64,000 bases of DNA from positions 1-64,000 of the forward strand of contig NZ_JAGHRA010000005.1 in the NCBI RefSeq assembly GCF_017744015.1, given 5' to 3'. Shown here one piece after another: positions 24,505 through 31,732 of this stretch; the stretch's first letter is position 1, and each line of letters begins with the position of its first letter. The notes under the pieces are model-generated. The model saw only the letters and a list, made by a program, of their open reading frames with translations. It was not told where the DNA came from and ran no database searches. This DNA comes from Paracoccus sp. R12_2. GTDB taxonomy: Bacteria; Pseudomonadota; Alphaproteobacteria; Rhodobacterales; Rhodobacteraceae. The position numbers and the translations under genes were made by a program.

Positions 24505-25536
24505 TCAGGTCTTCGGGGCACGGATCGTGTCGCCGGGTATGAAGGTCGGCGTCAGCGCGATCAGCCGATCGGGCGGAGGCGCATCCTTGCCCGCCACAAG
24601 CCGCGCGGCCCGCCGCCCGATTTCGACGCGACGCGCATCGGTGGTGGTCAGCCGCACCGGCAACCCGTCCAGTAGATCCACGCCGTTGAAGCCCGCCAGA
24701 CCAAGCTGCCCCGGTATGTCCTTGCCGATATCCAGACAGTGCAGCAGCCCTCCGGCGCCGATCATATCATTGGAATAATAGAGGAAATCCAGGTCCGGCG
24801 CGCGGGCCAAGATGCGTTCGGTCAGTTCGCGGCCCTTCAGCAGCGACGATCCGCCCTGATAATATTCGCGCGCCTCAAGCTGAACCCCGGCTTCTGCCAG
24901 GCCCTGCTCGAACCCCACCAGCCGTTTGCGGGCGCGATGGTCCTCGGGCATGTGGGTGCCGACGAAGCCGATCCGGCGATAGCCTGCGGCCACGATCCGC
25001 GCGGCCATCTCGCGCCCCGCGCGAATATGCGAGATGCCGACCAGTGTATCGATGCCGTCGCCATCGGTGTCCATGATTTCGACCACCGGGATGCCCGCAT
25101 TCGCAAGCATCGCGCGCGAGGCATTGCTGTGTTCCAGCCCGGCCAGGATCACCCCCGAGGGGCGCCAGGACAGCATGTCATACAGCACCATCTCTTCGCG
25201 CGCAGGGGAATAGTTGGTGACGCCGATCACGGGCTGCAGTCCGGTATCGTCAAGTTCCGCCGAAATACCGCCCAGCACGTCCGGAAAGACCAGGTTCGAC
25301 AGCGATGGGATGACGACGGCGACCAGATTGACGCGCTGGCTGGCCAGCCCGCCCGCTATCTTGTTGGGCACGTACCCCAGCGACTTGGCTGCGGTCAGCA
25401 CCTTTTCGCGGGTTGCCGCGGACACGTCACCGCGATTTCGCAGCACGCGGCTGACGGTCATTTCTGACACGCCCGACGCCTCGGACACATCACGCAGGGT
25501 CAGGGGGCGTCGGGGACGTGGGACTGTCATGGCCAT
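24505..25536 (-). CDS. LacI-family transcriptional repressor
   Basis: The 343-residue regulator has the LacI helix-turn-helix with hinge (TLRDVSEASGVSEMTVSRVL, then LGYVPNKIAGGLAS). A periplasmic-binding-protein-like effector domain follows (VAVVIPSLSNLVFPDVLGGI, FVGTHMPEDHRARKR, LGLAGFNGVDLL). The pattern is closest to gluconate-type (GntR) repressors. No sugar operon lies adjacent, so the target is elsewhere or the gene is orphaned. MAMTV and MTV are both possible starts; the difference is two residues. Confidence 0.93.
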   Translation of the reverse strand: MAMTVPRPRRPLTLRDVSEASGVSEMTVSRVLRNRGDVSAATREKVLTAAKSLGYVPNKIAGGLASQRVNLVAVVIPSLSNLVFPDVLGGISAELDDTGLQPVIGVTNYSPAREEMVLYDMLSWRPSGVILAGLEHSNASRAMLANAGIPVVEIMDTDGDGIDTLVGISHIRAGREMAARIVAAGYRRIGFVGTHMPEDHRARKRLVGFEQGLAEAGVQLEAREYYQGGSSLLKGRELTERILARAPDLDFLYYSNDMIGAGGLLHCLDIGKDIPGQLGLAGFNGVDLLDGLPVRLTTTDARRVEIGRRAARLVAGKDAPPPDRLIALTPTFIPGDTIRAPKT

Positions 25537-25632
25537 CCGGGAATGAGAATGCGATGGCGAATGTTAGCGGACGCCAACGGCGGCGACAACCTTGCCAAAC
25601 GCGTCGCGAACGGTCTAAACGGCAGGCATCAA

Positions 25633-25709
25633 GGCCCCGTGGCTCAACTGGATAGAGCAGCCCCCTCCTAAGGGGCAGGTTGCAGGTTCGAATCCTGCCG
25701 GGGTCACCA
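25633..25709 (+). tRNA. tRNA-Arg (anticodon CCU)
   Basis: The 77-base sequence folds into a cloverleaf: acceptor stem GGCCCCG with CGGGGTC, D loop ending GGATAGAGC, anticodon stem-loop CCCCTCCTAAGGGG with anticodon CCT, T loop GGTTCGAATCC, and an encoded CCA. Its 3' part (from 25659) is repeated at 46210, marking it as the integration site of the mobile element. The tRNA stays complete because the element carries the same sequence. Confidence 0.95.
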
Positions 25710-25710
25710 A
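25659..25710 (+). repeat. attL, 52-base direct repeat within tRNA-Arg
   Basis: The repeat begins in the anticodon stem region and runs through the CCA end plus one base. It matches 46210-46261 over its full length by eye. This is the usual form for elements that integrate into the 3' half of a tRNA gene. Confidence 0.95.
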
Positions 25711-25758
25711 ACCTGCCAATAAATACAATTACTTGCGGGAATTCAAATCCCGCACTCT

Positions 25759-25789
25759 GCAAGATTGTGCAGTATCTTGCGGCTTTTTT
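25759..25789 (+). terminator. intrinsic terminator after the tRNA, supplied by the element
   Basis: GCAAGAT (25759-25765) pairs with ATCTTGC (25774-25780) and is followed by GGC and six T residues. It has the full form of a Rho-independent terminator on the plus strand, 50 bases after the tRNA. It would insulate the element from read-through of the tRNA promoter. Confidence 0.75.
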
Positions 25790-25871
25790 CCGAGAACATG
25801 CAGAGAACGTCGCTACAAAACCTCTACAGCCAAGTTTGCCTAGCGCTGGTTCTTACCTGCCAATCGAACAG

Positions 25872-25935
25872 AAAAATCCCGGTTCGGCGGCAACCGAAAC
25901 CGGGATCAAATCTACAGTAAAAGCCTCCAGCGTTC
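25872..25935 (-). ncRNA. putative antisense countertranscript RNA in the repC leader
   Basis: On the minus strand, TTGCTT (25971-25966) and TAAAGT (25947-25942) form a promoter with an 18-base spacer. About 60 bases on, a perfect 9-base-pair stem (ATCCCGGTT with AACCGGGAT, 25876-25906) is followed by five T residues, a standard terminator. The product would be a roughly 65-base RNA antisense to the leader of the repC-like gene. Small antisense RNAs of this size and position control RepC in repABC-type plasmids. Confidence 0.62.
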
Positions 25936-26011
25936 TTCTCTACTTTACCCCAAATCTCGACGTTGAAGCAACCAGTAATCGAGGCCGCAAACTGCTGCCG
26001 GGCGGCGCGTC

Positions 26012-27100
26012 ATGAGTATTCGGTTGACGCACAACGGCTTACCTGCCGACATGACACCCTACCGACTGAAGCCTTTACTACTACAGGCGAGGATCGCTCT
26101 TGGCCTGTCGAGCGGCGCGCTCAAGTATCTCGAATTCGCAATCGACAACTGCCAACCGTCCGATTTCCAGCAAGGCAGGATTTGCGCCATCTGGCATTCG
26201 CTGGAGCGGCTTGCCGATCTCTTTGGATTGTCGAAGCGCCAGATTACCAGGATTGAAGCTGAACTGGTTGACGTAGGCCTGATCAAACGCACATACCCGG
26301 AGCGCAAAAGCCGCTCCGGTGATCGCGTTGATGGTATGATCAAGCGTGCAGCGGGCATCAACCTGGCCCCGCTTATCGAGAAGGCGGAGTACATTCGGTT
26401 GCTGGTCAGCCGTCAGATGCAGGCCGATGAAGACCGCAAGCGGTTGCGCGAGCATATTCAGGGCCTCTTTCGGCAAATACGGGATCTGGATAGCGCTGAT
26501 GCGGATGCGGCGGCGACCTGCATTCTGCCGCGTCGTCGGCCCACCGAGCTGAGTGACATCAAAAAAATGCAGGAAGTCGCTGAGGCGCTGGAAGCCGTGC
26601 TTGCAGATTTTTCGGCAGTTGGCGGTCAGCCAGAGTTGACCGTCGAGTCAGACGAAAATGTCCGACTCAATACGAATGAAGAAAAGAAAAACAAAACTCG
26701 TATCGCCAAGAAGCCGAGGGAGGAGAGGCGGTTGAACACCAGCCCGGCCCATGCCCGGCTTTTGGCCGGAACGAAGCTGGGCGAGTATATCGATTTTTAT
26801 GCCTGCGGTAGGCCGCCCGATTGGAACGTAGTTATGCGGGCGGTGCTTGATCGGGTCTACGAGTTAGGCATTTCCAGCCGGTTGTGGCGAGAGAGATGCA
26901 CGCAGATTGGCGAGGCAAGGACCGCGCTTTGCCTGATCGTGGCAGATCGAAATTCGCAGAGAGATGGGCCTTTTGGCAGGAAGAACGCAGCCGCTTCCTT
27001 TGCAGGGATGGCCCGAAAAGAAGCCAGACAGATCGCCGTTCTCGACGGCTTGGTAGGAGAGCTGACACATGCGTTGCTTCGTTCGGGAGGCAACCCATGA
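26012..27100 (+). CDS. RepC-like replication initiator
   Basis: The 362-residue protein resembles plasmid RepC initiators. The N-terminal half has a winged-helix region (SLERLADLFGLSKRQITRIE, about residues 66-85), followed by long helices. The C-terminal part (RPPDWNVVMRAVLDRVYELG, then KNAAASFAGMARKEARQI) recalls the RepC C domain. A Lys-rich linker around residues 225-240 separates them. RepC proteins start replication of repABC plasmids, usually from an origin inside their own gene. No repA or repB is present, so this is a repC-only module that could let the excised element replicate. The upstream antisense RNA fits this reading. Confidence 0.7.
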   Translation: MSIRLTHNGLPADMTPYRLKPLLLQARIALGLSSGALKYLEFAIDNCQPSDFQQGRICAIWHSLERLADLFGLSKRQITRIEAELVDVGLIKRTYPERKSRSGDRVDGMIKRAAGINLAPLIEKAEYIRLLVSRQMQADEDRKRLREHIQGLFRQIRDLDSADADAAATCILPRRRPTELSDIKKMQEVAEALEAVLADFSAVGGQPELTVESDENVRLNTNEEKKNKTRIAKKPREERRLNTSPAHARLLAGTKLGEYIDFYACGRPPDWNVVMRAVLDRVYELGISSRLWRERCTQIGEARTALCLIVADRNSQRDGPFGRKNAAASFAGMARKEARQIAVLDGLVGELTHALLRSGGNP

Positions 27101-27130
27101 ATTGCCCCAGTCTGTCCTCAGAGAAAGAGA

Positions 27131-27180
27131 GCAAGGTTACGCATGTAGCTACGCGACATGCACCTTGCGAGGGAATGGGC
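27131..27180 (+). other. probable origin of transfer (oriT)
   Basis: Between repC and mobC lies an inverted repeat of two segments: GCAAGGT (27131-27137) pairs with ACCTTGC (27162-27168), and GCATGT (27141-27146) pairs with ACATGC (27156-27161). The loop is 9 bases, with a 3-base bulge on the left. GAGGGAATGGGCAGGCCC follows and could hold the nick site. An inverted repeat directly upstream of mobC and the relaxase gene is where oriT lies in mobilizable plasmids. No exact match to a known nick sequence was recognised. Confidence 0.6.
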
Positions 27181-27233
27181 AGGCCCTTTCCCCTCGACCC
27201 CAAGCCCGGCGCAGAGCGCCTCAGGTGGCTGGC

Positions 27234-27590
27234 ATGAGCCCGCGAGAGACGACACAGCGTCCGGTGCGTGATCTGGTTTTGCGGGTGCGCTGTACTGCGG
27301 ATGAGCGGGCGGCGTGGCTCAGCAAAGCCCGCGCCCAAGAGCGATCCTTGTCCGAGTATGCCCGCCATGTTCTGTCCGCTGAACCGATGCAGCGGCGGGC
27401 GCGACCTCCAGAGGTCGATCCCGTGCTGCTGGCGGCGGTTGGGCGTGCGGGCAGCAATTTGAACCAGATCGCTCGCGCCATCAACACAGACCGCAAGGCG
27501 GGGCGCGCTATCGACCTGCTCGCGGTGTGCACACTCTTGATGACATTGGACCGGCAGCTTGCCGAGATCGTCGCGGAGCATTCGCGATGA
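27234..27590 (+). CDS. mobC: MobC-type relaxosome accessory protein
   Basis: The 118-residue protein has an N-terminal ribbon-helix-helix-like segment (DLVLRVRCTADERAAWLSKA) and the conserved MobC box AVGRAGSNLNQIARAINTDR. MobC helps the relaxase open the DNA at oriT. The ATG at 27234 is preceded by GGTGGC only, so the ribosome binding site is weak. Its stop overlaps the relaxase start by 4 bases, as in ColE1-type mob operons. Confidence 0.87.
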   Translation: MSPRETTQRPVRDLVLRVRCTADERAAWLSKARAQERSLSEYARHVLSAEPMQRRARPPEVDPVLLAAVGRAGSNLNQIARAINTDRKAGRAIDLLAVCTLLMTLDRQLAEIVAEHSR

Positions 27591-29287
27591 TGGTGCGCTT
27601 CTTTGCCCATGGTGATGGCTCGGGTGGGGCGGCGGTCGAGTACCTGCTGGCCGAGGAGGTCGCCGCCTATACCGAAGACCGCAAACGCATCGCGGGCCAG
27701 ACCGTTCGCCGCGATGTGCTGCCAGAGGTTCTGGCGGGCCCCCCTGACCTCACCCGCCACCTGATCGACAGCAACAGCCGGAGATGGCGTTACACCAGCG
27801 GCGTGGTGGCCTTCCATGCTGACGACGATCCCTCCGAAGCACAGCAGGCGGCTGTGATGGCAGATTTCGAGAAAGCCGCCTTCGCAGGATTGGAGAGGGA
27901 TCAGGCAAATGCTCTCTGGGTGCGCCATACACATATGGGCAATGTCGAGCTGCATTTCCTGATCCCGCGCGTCGAACTTTACGGCAACCGCTCGTTCAAC
28001 CCGGCACCGCCGGGATCGGAAGCGTATTTCAACGCCTTTCGAGACTACTGGAACACCCGTGAGGGCTGGATTAGCCCAGAGGAACACTCCCTAAAGCGCA
28101 TGGTGAAGCCGGTGTTCGATTTCGGCGACCGGAAGCAGATCAAGGAAACAATCCAGACGCTGATCGTCCAGCAGATCGAAGCTGGCGATATTCGCAACCA
28201 TGCTGATGTCCGCTCGGCCCTCACCGAATTGGACGGCCTCGAATTCAAACCGCTGACCGAAAAACAGCTTGAGAAACGCCGCAAGGCCGATGCGGAAGAG
28301 GCCCGAGGAGGCAAGCCCCGCAGGCACGACACTCGCATCACCATGCGCGTCGCGGGCACCTCGGACAGCCAGAACACATTCCGCCTTGAGGACAGGATAT
28401 TCCATGAAGACTGGACCGCAGATGAATACTTTGCTTCAAAGCCTGCAAGCGAAGGTCGCGACCCAAACCAACGCGACCGAAGCCCAGACCCAGGAGATGT
28501 TGAACGGCTTCGAGCAACATTTGTCGCAAGCGTTGAGCGCCGCGCAGCAAAAAATCATGCGCGATATGCGCGACCTCGAAAAGCTGAGCGAGATGATCCG
28601 CGACCGGACGGCCGCCCAGGTCGAGGAACAGGCGCGCAAAATACGGCAAGCGACAGCCGAACTGGAAGCCAGCCGGAAGGAATGGCGCACGGTGACATGG
28701 AAGACCATGCTGCCGAGCTATCTGGCCGGGGTCTTGCTGACCTCTTGGGTGCTCTTGATGGCGGTGCAACTGACCTTTCCCGAGCCGCAGAACACGACGC
28801 CCGAGCCGGGGCTGGCGATGTTCGGTCTGGAAGGGGCGAGGGTGAGCCGTGGCCCTGGCGGCTTGGGCCGGGTGCTGAGCCTGCCGCGTGGCGTCACGCT
28901 GGCCGATTGTCCGATCCCCAACCTGAACGGCGGCGAAATCTGCGTCGAGACCGCAGTAACGAGGTAAACCATGGCACACCCGCAACTGACGCCCTTCGAG
29001 ACCGCATTGCTGCGCGCTGTCGAAGAACTGAACACGACATTCGAGGCTGGTTTGAGGAGCGCCAGCGCTTCACCGAGCGAGTTCGAGACTTTGCATCGCG
29101 CATTCAATCGCTTCGCGATCGACTTGGAGAAACGCTTGACCGCCTTGGAGCGGCAGCAGGCGGAGTTGCGGCGGCTGTTGGAGACTGGCTGACCCTGCGA
29201 TCTGCGCAGCGGAACGAAGTTAAGCAGAGCAAACCTAAGCCGAGAGGCACGACATCCGCGCCCTTCTCTTATGACCCGAAATTCTAA
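27587..29287 (+). CDS. mobA: ColE1-type (MOBP5) relaxase
   Basis: The 566-residue protein aligns in order with MbeA of ColE1. It opens MMVRFFAHGDGSGGAAVEYL with the probable nicking tyrosine at residue 19. RYTSGVVAFHADD follows at about 69, and motif III WVRHTHMGNVELHFLIP at 112-127. MbeA has His-Glu-Asn in motif III; here the third position is His123 (H114, E121, H123). The C-terminal 250 residues are Arg-, Asp- and Gly-rich and look disordered, because two other genes overlap them in the +1 frame. The enzyme would nick oriT and lead the strand into a recipient using another element's secretion system. Confidence 0.88.
   Translation: MMVRFFAHGDGSGGAAVEYLLAEEVAAYTEDRKRIAGQTVRRDVLPEVLAGPPDLTRHLIDSNSRRWRYTSGVVAFHADDDPSEAQQAAVMADFEKAAFAGLERDQANALWVRHTHMGNVELHFLIPRVELYGNRSFNPAPPGSEAYFNAFRDYWNTREGWISPEEHSLKRMVKPVFDFGDRKQIKETIQTLIVQQIEAGDIRNHADVRSALTELDGLEFKPLTEKQLEKRRKADAEEARGGKPRRHDTRITMRVAGTSDSQNTFRLEDRIFHEDWTADEYFASKPASEGRDPNQRDRSPDPGDVERLRATFVASVERRAAKNHARYARPRKAERDDPRPDGRPGRGTGAQNTASDSRTGSQPEGMAHGDMEDHAAELSGRGLADLLGALDGGATDLSRAAEHDARAGAGDVRSGRGEGEPWPWRLGPGAEPAAWRHAGRLSDPQPERRRNLRRDRSNEVNHGTPATDALRDRIAARCRRTEHDIRGWFEERQRFTERVRDFASRIQSLRDRLGETLDRLGAAAGGVAAAVGDWLTLRSAQRNEVKQSKPKPRGTTSAPFSYDPKF
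28404..28967 (+). CDS. MbeB-like membrane protein nested in the relaxase gene
   Basis: This 187-residue protein lies wholly inside the relaxase gene in another frame. It has an N-terminal helix (MNTLLQSLQAKVATQTNATE) resembling the MbeB N domain and a coiled coil to about residue 95. One transmembrane helix (YLAGVLLTSWVLLMAVQLTF) and a soluble tail with CPIPNLNGGEICVE follow. In ColE1, mbeB is nested in mbeA in the same way and its product aids mobilization. GAGGACAGG before the ATG at 28404 is a plausible ribosome binding site; a second ATG at 28422 gives the MNTLL start. Confidence 0.8.
   Translation: MKTGPQMNTLLQSLQAKVATQTNATEAQTQEMLNGFEQHLSQALSAAQQKIMRDMRDLEKLSEMIRDRTAAQVEEQARKIRQATAELEASRKEWRTVTWKTMLPSYLAGVLLTSWVLLMAVQLTFPEPQNTTPEPGLAMFGLEGARVSRGPGGLGRVLSLPRGVTLADCPIPNLNGGEICVETAVTR
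28971..29192 (+). CDS. MbeD/MobD-like protein nested in the relaxase gene
   Basis: The 73-residue protein (MAHPQLTPFETALLRAVEEL, ending TALERQQAELRRLLETG) matches the MbeD/MobD pattern: an N-terminal LTPFE-type opening, a central helix, and a short coiled coil. MbeD of ColE1 is a mobilization and entry-exclusion factor, encoded inside mbeA behind mbeB. It follows the MbeB-like gene by 3 bases with a GAGG site, so the two are coupled, and it lies within the relaxase 3' end. Confidence 0.8.
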   Translation: MAHPQLTPFETALLRAVEELNTTFEAGLRSASASPSEFETLHRAFNRFAIDLEKRLTALERQQAELRRLLETG

Positions 29288-29307
29288 GCAAACGAAAGGA
29301 CATGACC

Positions 29308-29481
29308 ATGAGCACCGAAAAGAGCTTCATCGATCAGATCGTGGCGCAAATCCAGGACACCGTGCGAGACATGGAAGACTCTGGATTTCTGGAAGAGCTT
29401 GCCAAAGCGCCAGAGAAGGCGGAAACGCCGCAGGCACAGGAAACGGAGGCGCCGCAGGATACGGACCGCCAGCGTGATTAG
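29308..29481 (+). CDS. small acidic protein behind the mobilization genes
   Basis: The 57-residue protein reads MSTEKSFIDQIVAQIQDTVR, then DMEDSGFLEELAK and a Glu/Gln/Pro-rich tail (AETPQAQETEAPQDTDR). It looks like a helix followed by a disordered tail. GAAAGGA stands 8 bases before the ATG at 29308; a Met two codons earlier would be too close to it. Its start is 20 bases after the relaxase stop, so it belongs to the mob operon. The function is unknown. Confidence 0.65.
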   Translation: MSTEKSFIDQIVAQIQDTVRDMEDSGFLEELAKAPEKAETPQAQETEAPQDTDRQRD

Positions 29482-29653
29482 TCGTGAAGCGGACATTCAT
29501 TGACTATCATGTCAACACCGGGCCACGCCTTCCCCTGCCTTATGGGGGGCGATGTCAGGCGAGGCCGGGTGCAACGGTAGCCGGAAAATCCACATGAGCG
29601 AGACGCCAGGTATCGAGCGATTGTGGGGTTTCCGGCGGGACTAAAGTGTCCGC

Positions 29654-30748
29654 CTATCGTTTACAATCATCCTTCATGAGCCGGTGCCGCCCGGTCAGGA
29701 TGAACATCCGGCAAAAGGATTCCCAATCGTGCAGCCAGACCAGAGGTTCGCCCGTTTCGCGGTCCATGGGGTGCCCCGATCCGAGTGAGCTTTGACGCCA
29801 AAAGTCGTAGAATGGCAGTTTGGCAATATCTGCTTGACGCACGCATCTGTCGTTGACGATCTCCAACCCGAAATAGGTCTCGTCCGGCGCAGGTCGAACA
29901 GACTTTGCTTTATGTGGCGGCTTTGGCAATCCGGGGCCGTCTATGTCCGTTGAGAGAACATAGGCCGGGTCGAACGGCGTGCCCTCGCCCGGGTAGCCAC
30001 GTGCATTCATCACGAAATGGATCGAACCATGATCGCCATCGCCAACACGATTTTGGTTGTCATGGCTGTGCCCACATATCCAACTATGAATATCGAACTG
30101 CTTGATCTCGTCCCAAAGATCGCTGGCAAAGCCCGCGTTCATGGCGCGCTTTTCGGCGCGTCCGATTGTGCGGCCTGGGTGGACCAGTTTGCTGATGGGC
30201 AGATGGTGGGTCATGACCAGCGTTGTACCACTGAAGGGGCGGCGCAAAGCATCGAAAACCGCCGCCTTGTCTTGCTTGTGTAAGGCCAACATATCCTCGC
30301 CGGTCATCAGTTTGCCCGGCGACATACTAATATTGTGGTAATCATTGAGTCCCTGCGTCACGACCCGATAGGCCAGTTCTTCCAATTCCGGATAGAGCTT
30401 CAGGTCCGTCCAGAGCGGCGCGCCGATGATGCGCACCCCTGCGACCTCGGTAGCCGCGCCATGCAGCACACGGATATCGAGACCTTCGGCGCGGAACACC
30501 GCAAGCTGCCGTTCTTCTTCGACCAACAACTCTGACCAGACCGAGCCGTAAGGTTCGTGGTTGCCCCAGATCACCACAACCGGGCAGCCGTATTTGCGCG
30601 CCGCCCTTGCAGGGATTTCCAGATGGCGGCCCATCGTATGGGTGTCGCCCGCAATCAGCACGCCGTCCACTGGCGCGGACAGGTCGGGCAGATCGAAACC
30701 TTCCCAGAATTCGTCATGCAGGTCGCTCCAGACCAGAAACCTCGCCAT
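29654..30748 (-). CDS. calcineurin-like metallophosphoesterase, cargo gene 1
   Basis: The 364-residue protein has the phosphoesterase metal motifs in order: WSDLHDEF (D-x-H), VLIAGDTH (GDx), IWGNHEPYG (GNHE), LVMTHHLP, and CGHSHDNQN (GHxH). The C-terminal third has no visible domain but holds the conserved-looking WRQSSLGSGHPMDRETGEPL and DWESFCRMFILTGRHR. It probably hydrolyses a phosphodiester or phosphomonoester in the cytoplasm. The ATG at 30748 is preceded by GAAAGTAAGAG. It is downstream of two similar small genes on the same strand. Confidence 0.88.
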   Translation of the reverse strand: MARFLVWSDLHDEFWEGFDLPDLSAPVDGVLIAGDTHTMGRHLEIPARAARKYGCPVVVIWGNHEPYGSVWSELLVEEERQLAVFRAEGLDIRVLHGAATEVAGVRIIGAPLWTDLKLYPELEELAYRVVTQGLNDYHNISMSPGKLMTGEDMLALHKQDKAAVFDALRRPFSGTTLVMTHHLPISKLVHPGRTIGRAEKRAMNAGFASDLWDEIKQFDIHSWICGHSHDNQNRVGDGDHGSIHFVMNARGYPGEGTPFDPAYVLSTDIDGPGLPKPPHKAKSVRPAPDETYFGLEIVNDRCVRQADIAKLPFYDFWRQSSLGSGHPMDRETGEPLVWLHDWESFCRMFILTGRHRLMKDDCKR

Positions 30749-30753
30749 AGCTC

Positions 30754-30981
30754 TTACTTTCTCATGATCTTGGGGAAGCGACTGGCGTCGATCCATTGCT
30801 TCCCGTCTTTAGGTGCGCCCCATGGGTTGCCAAACTCTTTGCCCATCGGGGCGTCATCCAGCGTCAGGTCGCGCGCGTTCACGGCGCGGCGGGCGCGTTT
30901 GTGCTCGGCTTTCTTGAATACCTTGTCGCTCGCGGCGATGGTCATCCCACAGATCGGGGTTTTTCGGTAGGACCGGGACAT
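30754..30981 (-). CDS. small basic protein between two metallophosphoesterase genes
   Basis: The 75-residue protein (MSRSYRKTPICGMTIAASDK, then FKKAEHKRARRAVNARD) is very basic in its first half and ends DGKQWIDASRFPKIMRK. The SRSYRKTPI opening is common in small phage and plasmid proteins. It may bind nucleic acid. It lies 5 bases before the first phosphoesterase start and 1 base after the second one ends, so the three genes form one unit. Confidence 0.7.
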   Translation of the reverse strand: MSRSYRKTPICGMTIAASDKVFKKAEHKRARRAVNARDLTLDDAPMGKEFGNPWGAPKDGKQWIDASRFPKIMRK

Positions 30982-30982
30982 A

Positions 30983-31549
30983 TCAGAAATCCTTCGCCTT
31001 GTGCTCGACATCCGCCCAATGCTTGTTCACGGGCAGGGTTTTGGCGCGGCGGGCAATATCCTCGAAACGAACGGGCATGAAATCCCAGACATCGACGCCC
31101 GCGTTGACGCTGTTGCGCGAGCCTTTCCAATTGTTGTGGACGTGCCCGAAGATCTGAAGCGCGCCACGCCGGGCGCGGTTCCAGGTGATCATGGGGTAAT
31201 GGCACAGGGTATGCGCCTGATTGTCGGGGCCATCCTTGACCTCCGCAAGTTGCGAGATGCTGTCCCAGGGTAAGGCCAGCGTCGGTTCCAGATCGTGATT
31301 TCCAACGACCAGATGTTTGCGCGCGCCGGGAAGCTGCCCGAAGATGGCTTCGAGATAGCTGGTCTCTTTGGCCTTTGGGCCGAAGGCAAAGTCGCCAATG
31401 ATCCAGAGGTCATCCTCTGGGCGGACCTTGGACCAAAGGTTTTCAATCAGCACCGTGTCCATGTGACCAGCATTACGAAAAGGTCTCCCGCAAAGCGAGA
31501 TGACCTTCTCATGCCCGAAATGGGTGTCTGCCGTGTACCAGTTGGTCAT
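30983..31549 (-). CDS. calcineurin-like metallophosphoesterase, cargo gene 2
   Basis: The 188-residue protein starts MTNWYTADTHFGHEKVISLC and has DLWIIGDFAFG, HLVVGNHDLEP, TLCHYPM and LQIFGHVHNNW: the full metal-binding set in a short, single-domain form common in phages and mobile elements. The start at 31549 has GGAGGCAAGGAC in front of it. It heads the three-gene unit on the minus strand. Confidence 0.88.
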   Translation of the reverse strand: MTNWYTADTHFGHEKVISLCGRPFRNAGHMDTVLIENLWSKVRPEDDLWIIGDFAFGPKAKETSYLEAIFGQLPGARKHLVVGNHDLEPTLALPWDSISQLAEVKDGPDNQAHTLCHYPMITWNRARRGALQIFGHVHNNWKGSRNSVNAGVDVWDFMPVRFEDIARRAKTLPVNKHWADVEHKAKDF

Positions 31550-31732
31550 GTCCTTGCCTCCGTCATACCCGATGGCGGCGGCGTCAGAAGCGTTGCGGTG
31601 ATGGCAGATCATCTCTCGGCGAACAGCTCGAAGCCGCCCGCCGTTTTGCGGGCGCTAAATCAGGGTGATATGTGCGCGTACTGTGATCATGTGGGCTTCA
31701 TAGCGCAGTTCGAGAGATTTGGCCATCCACGA

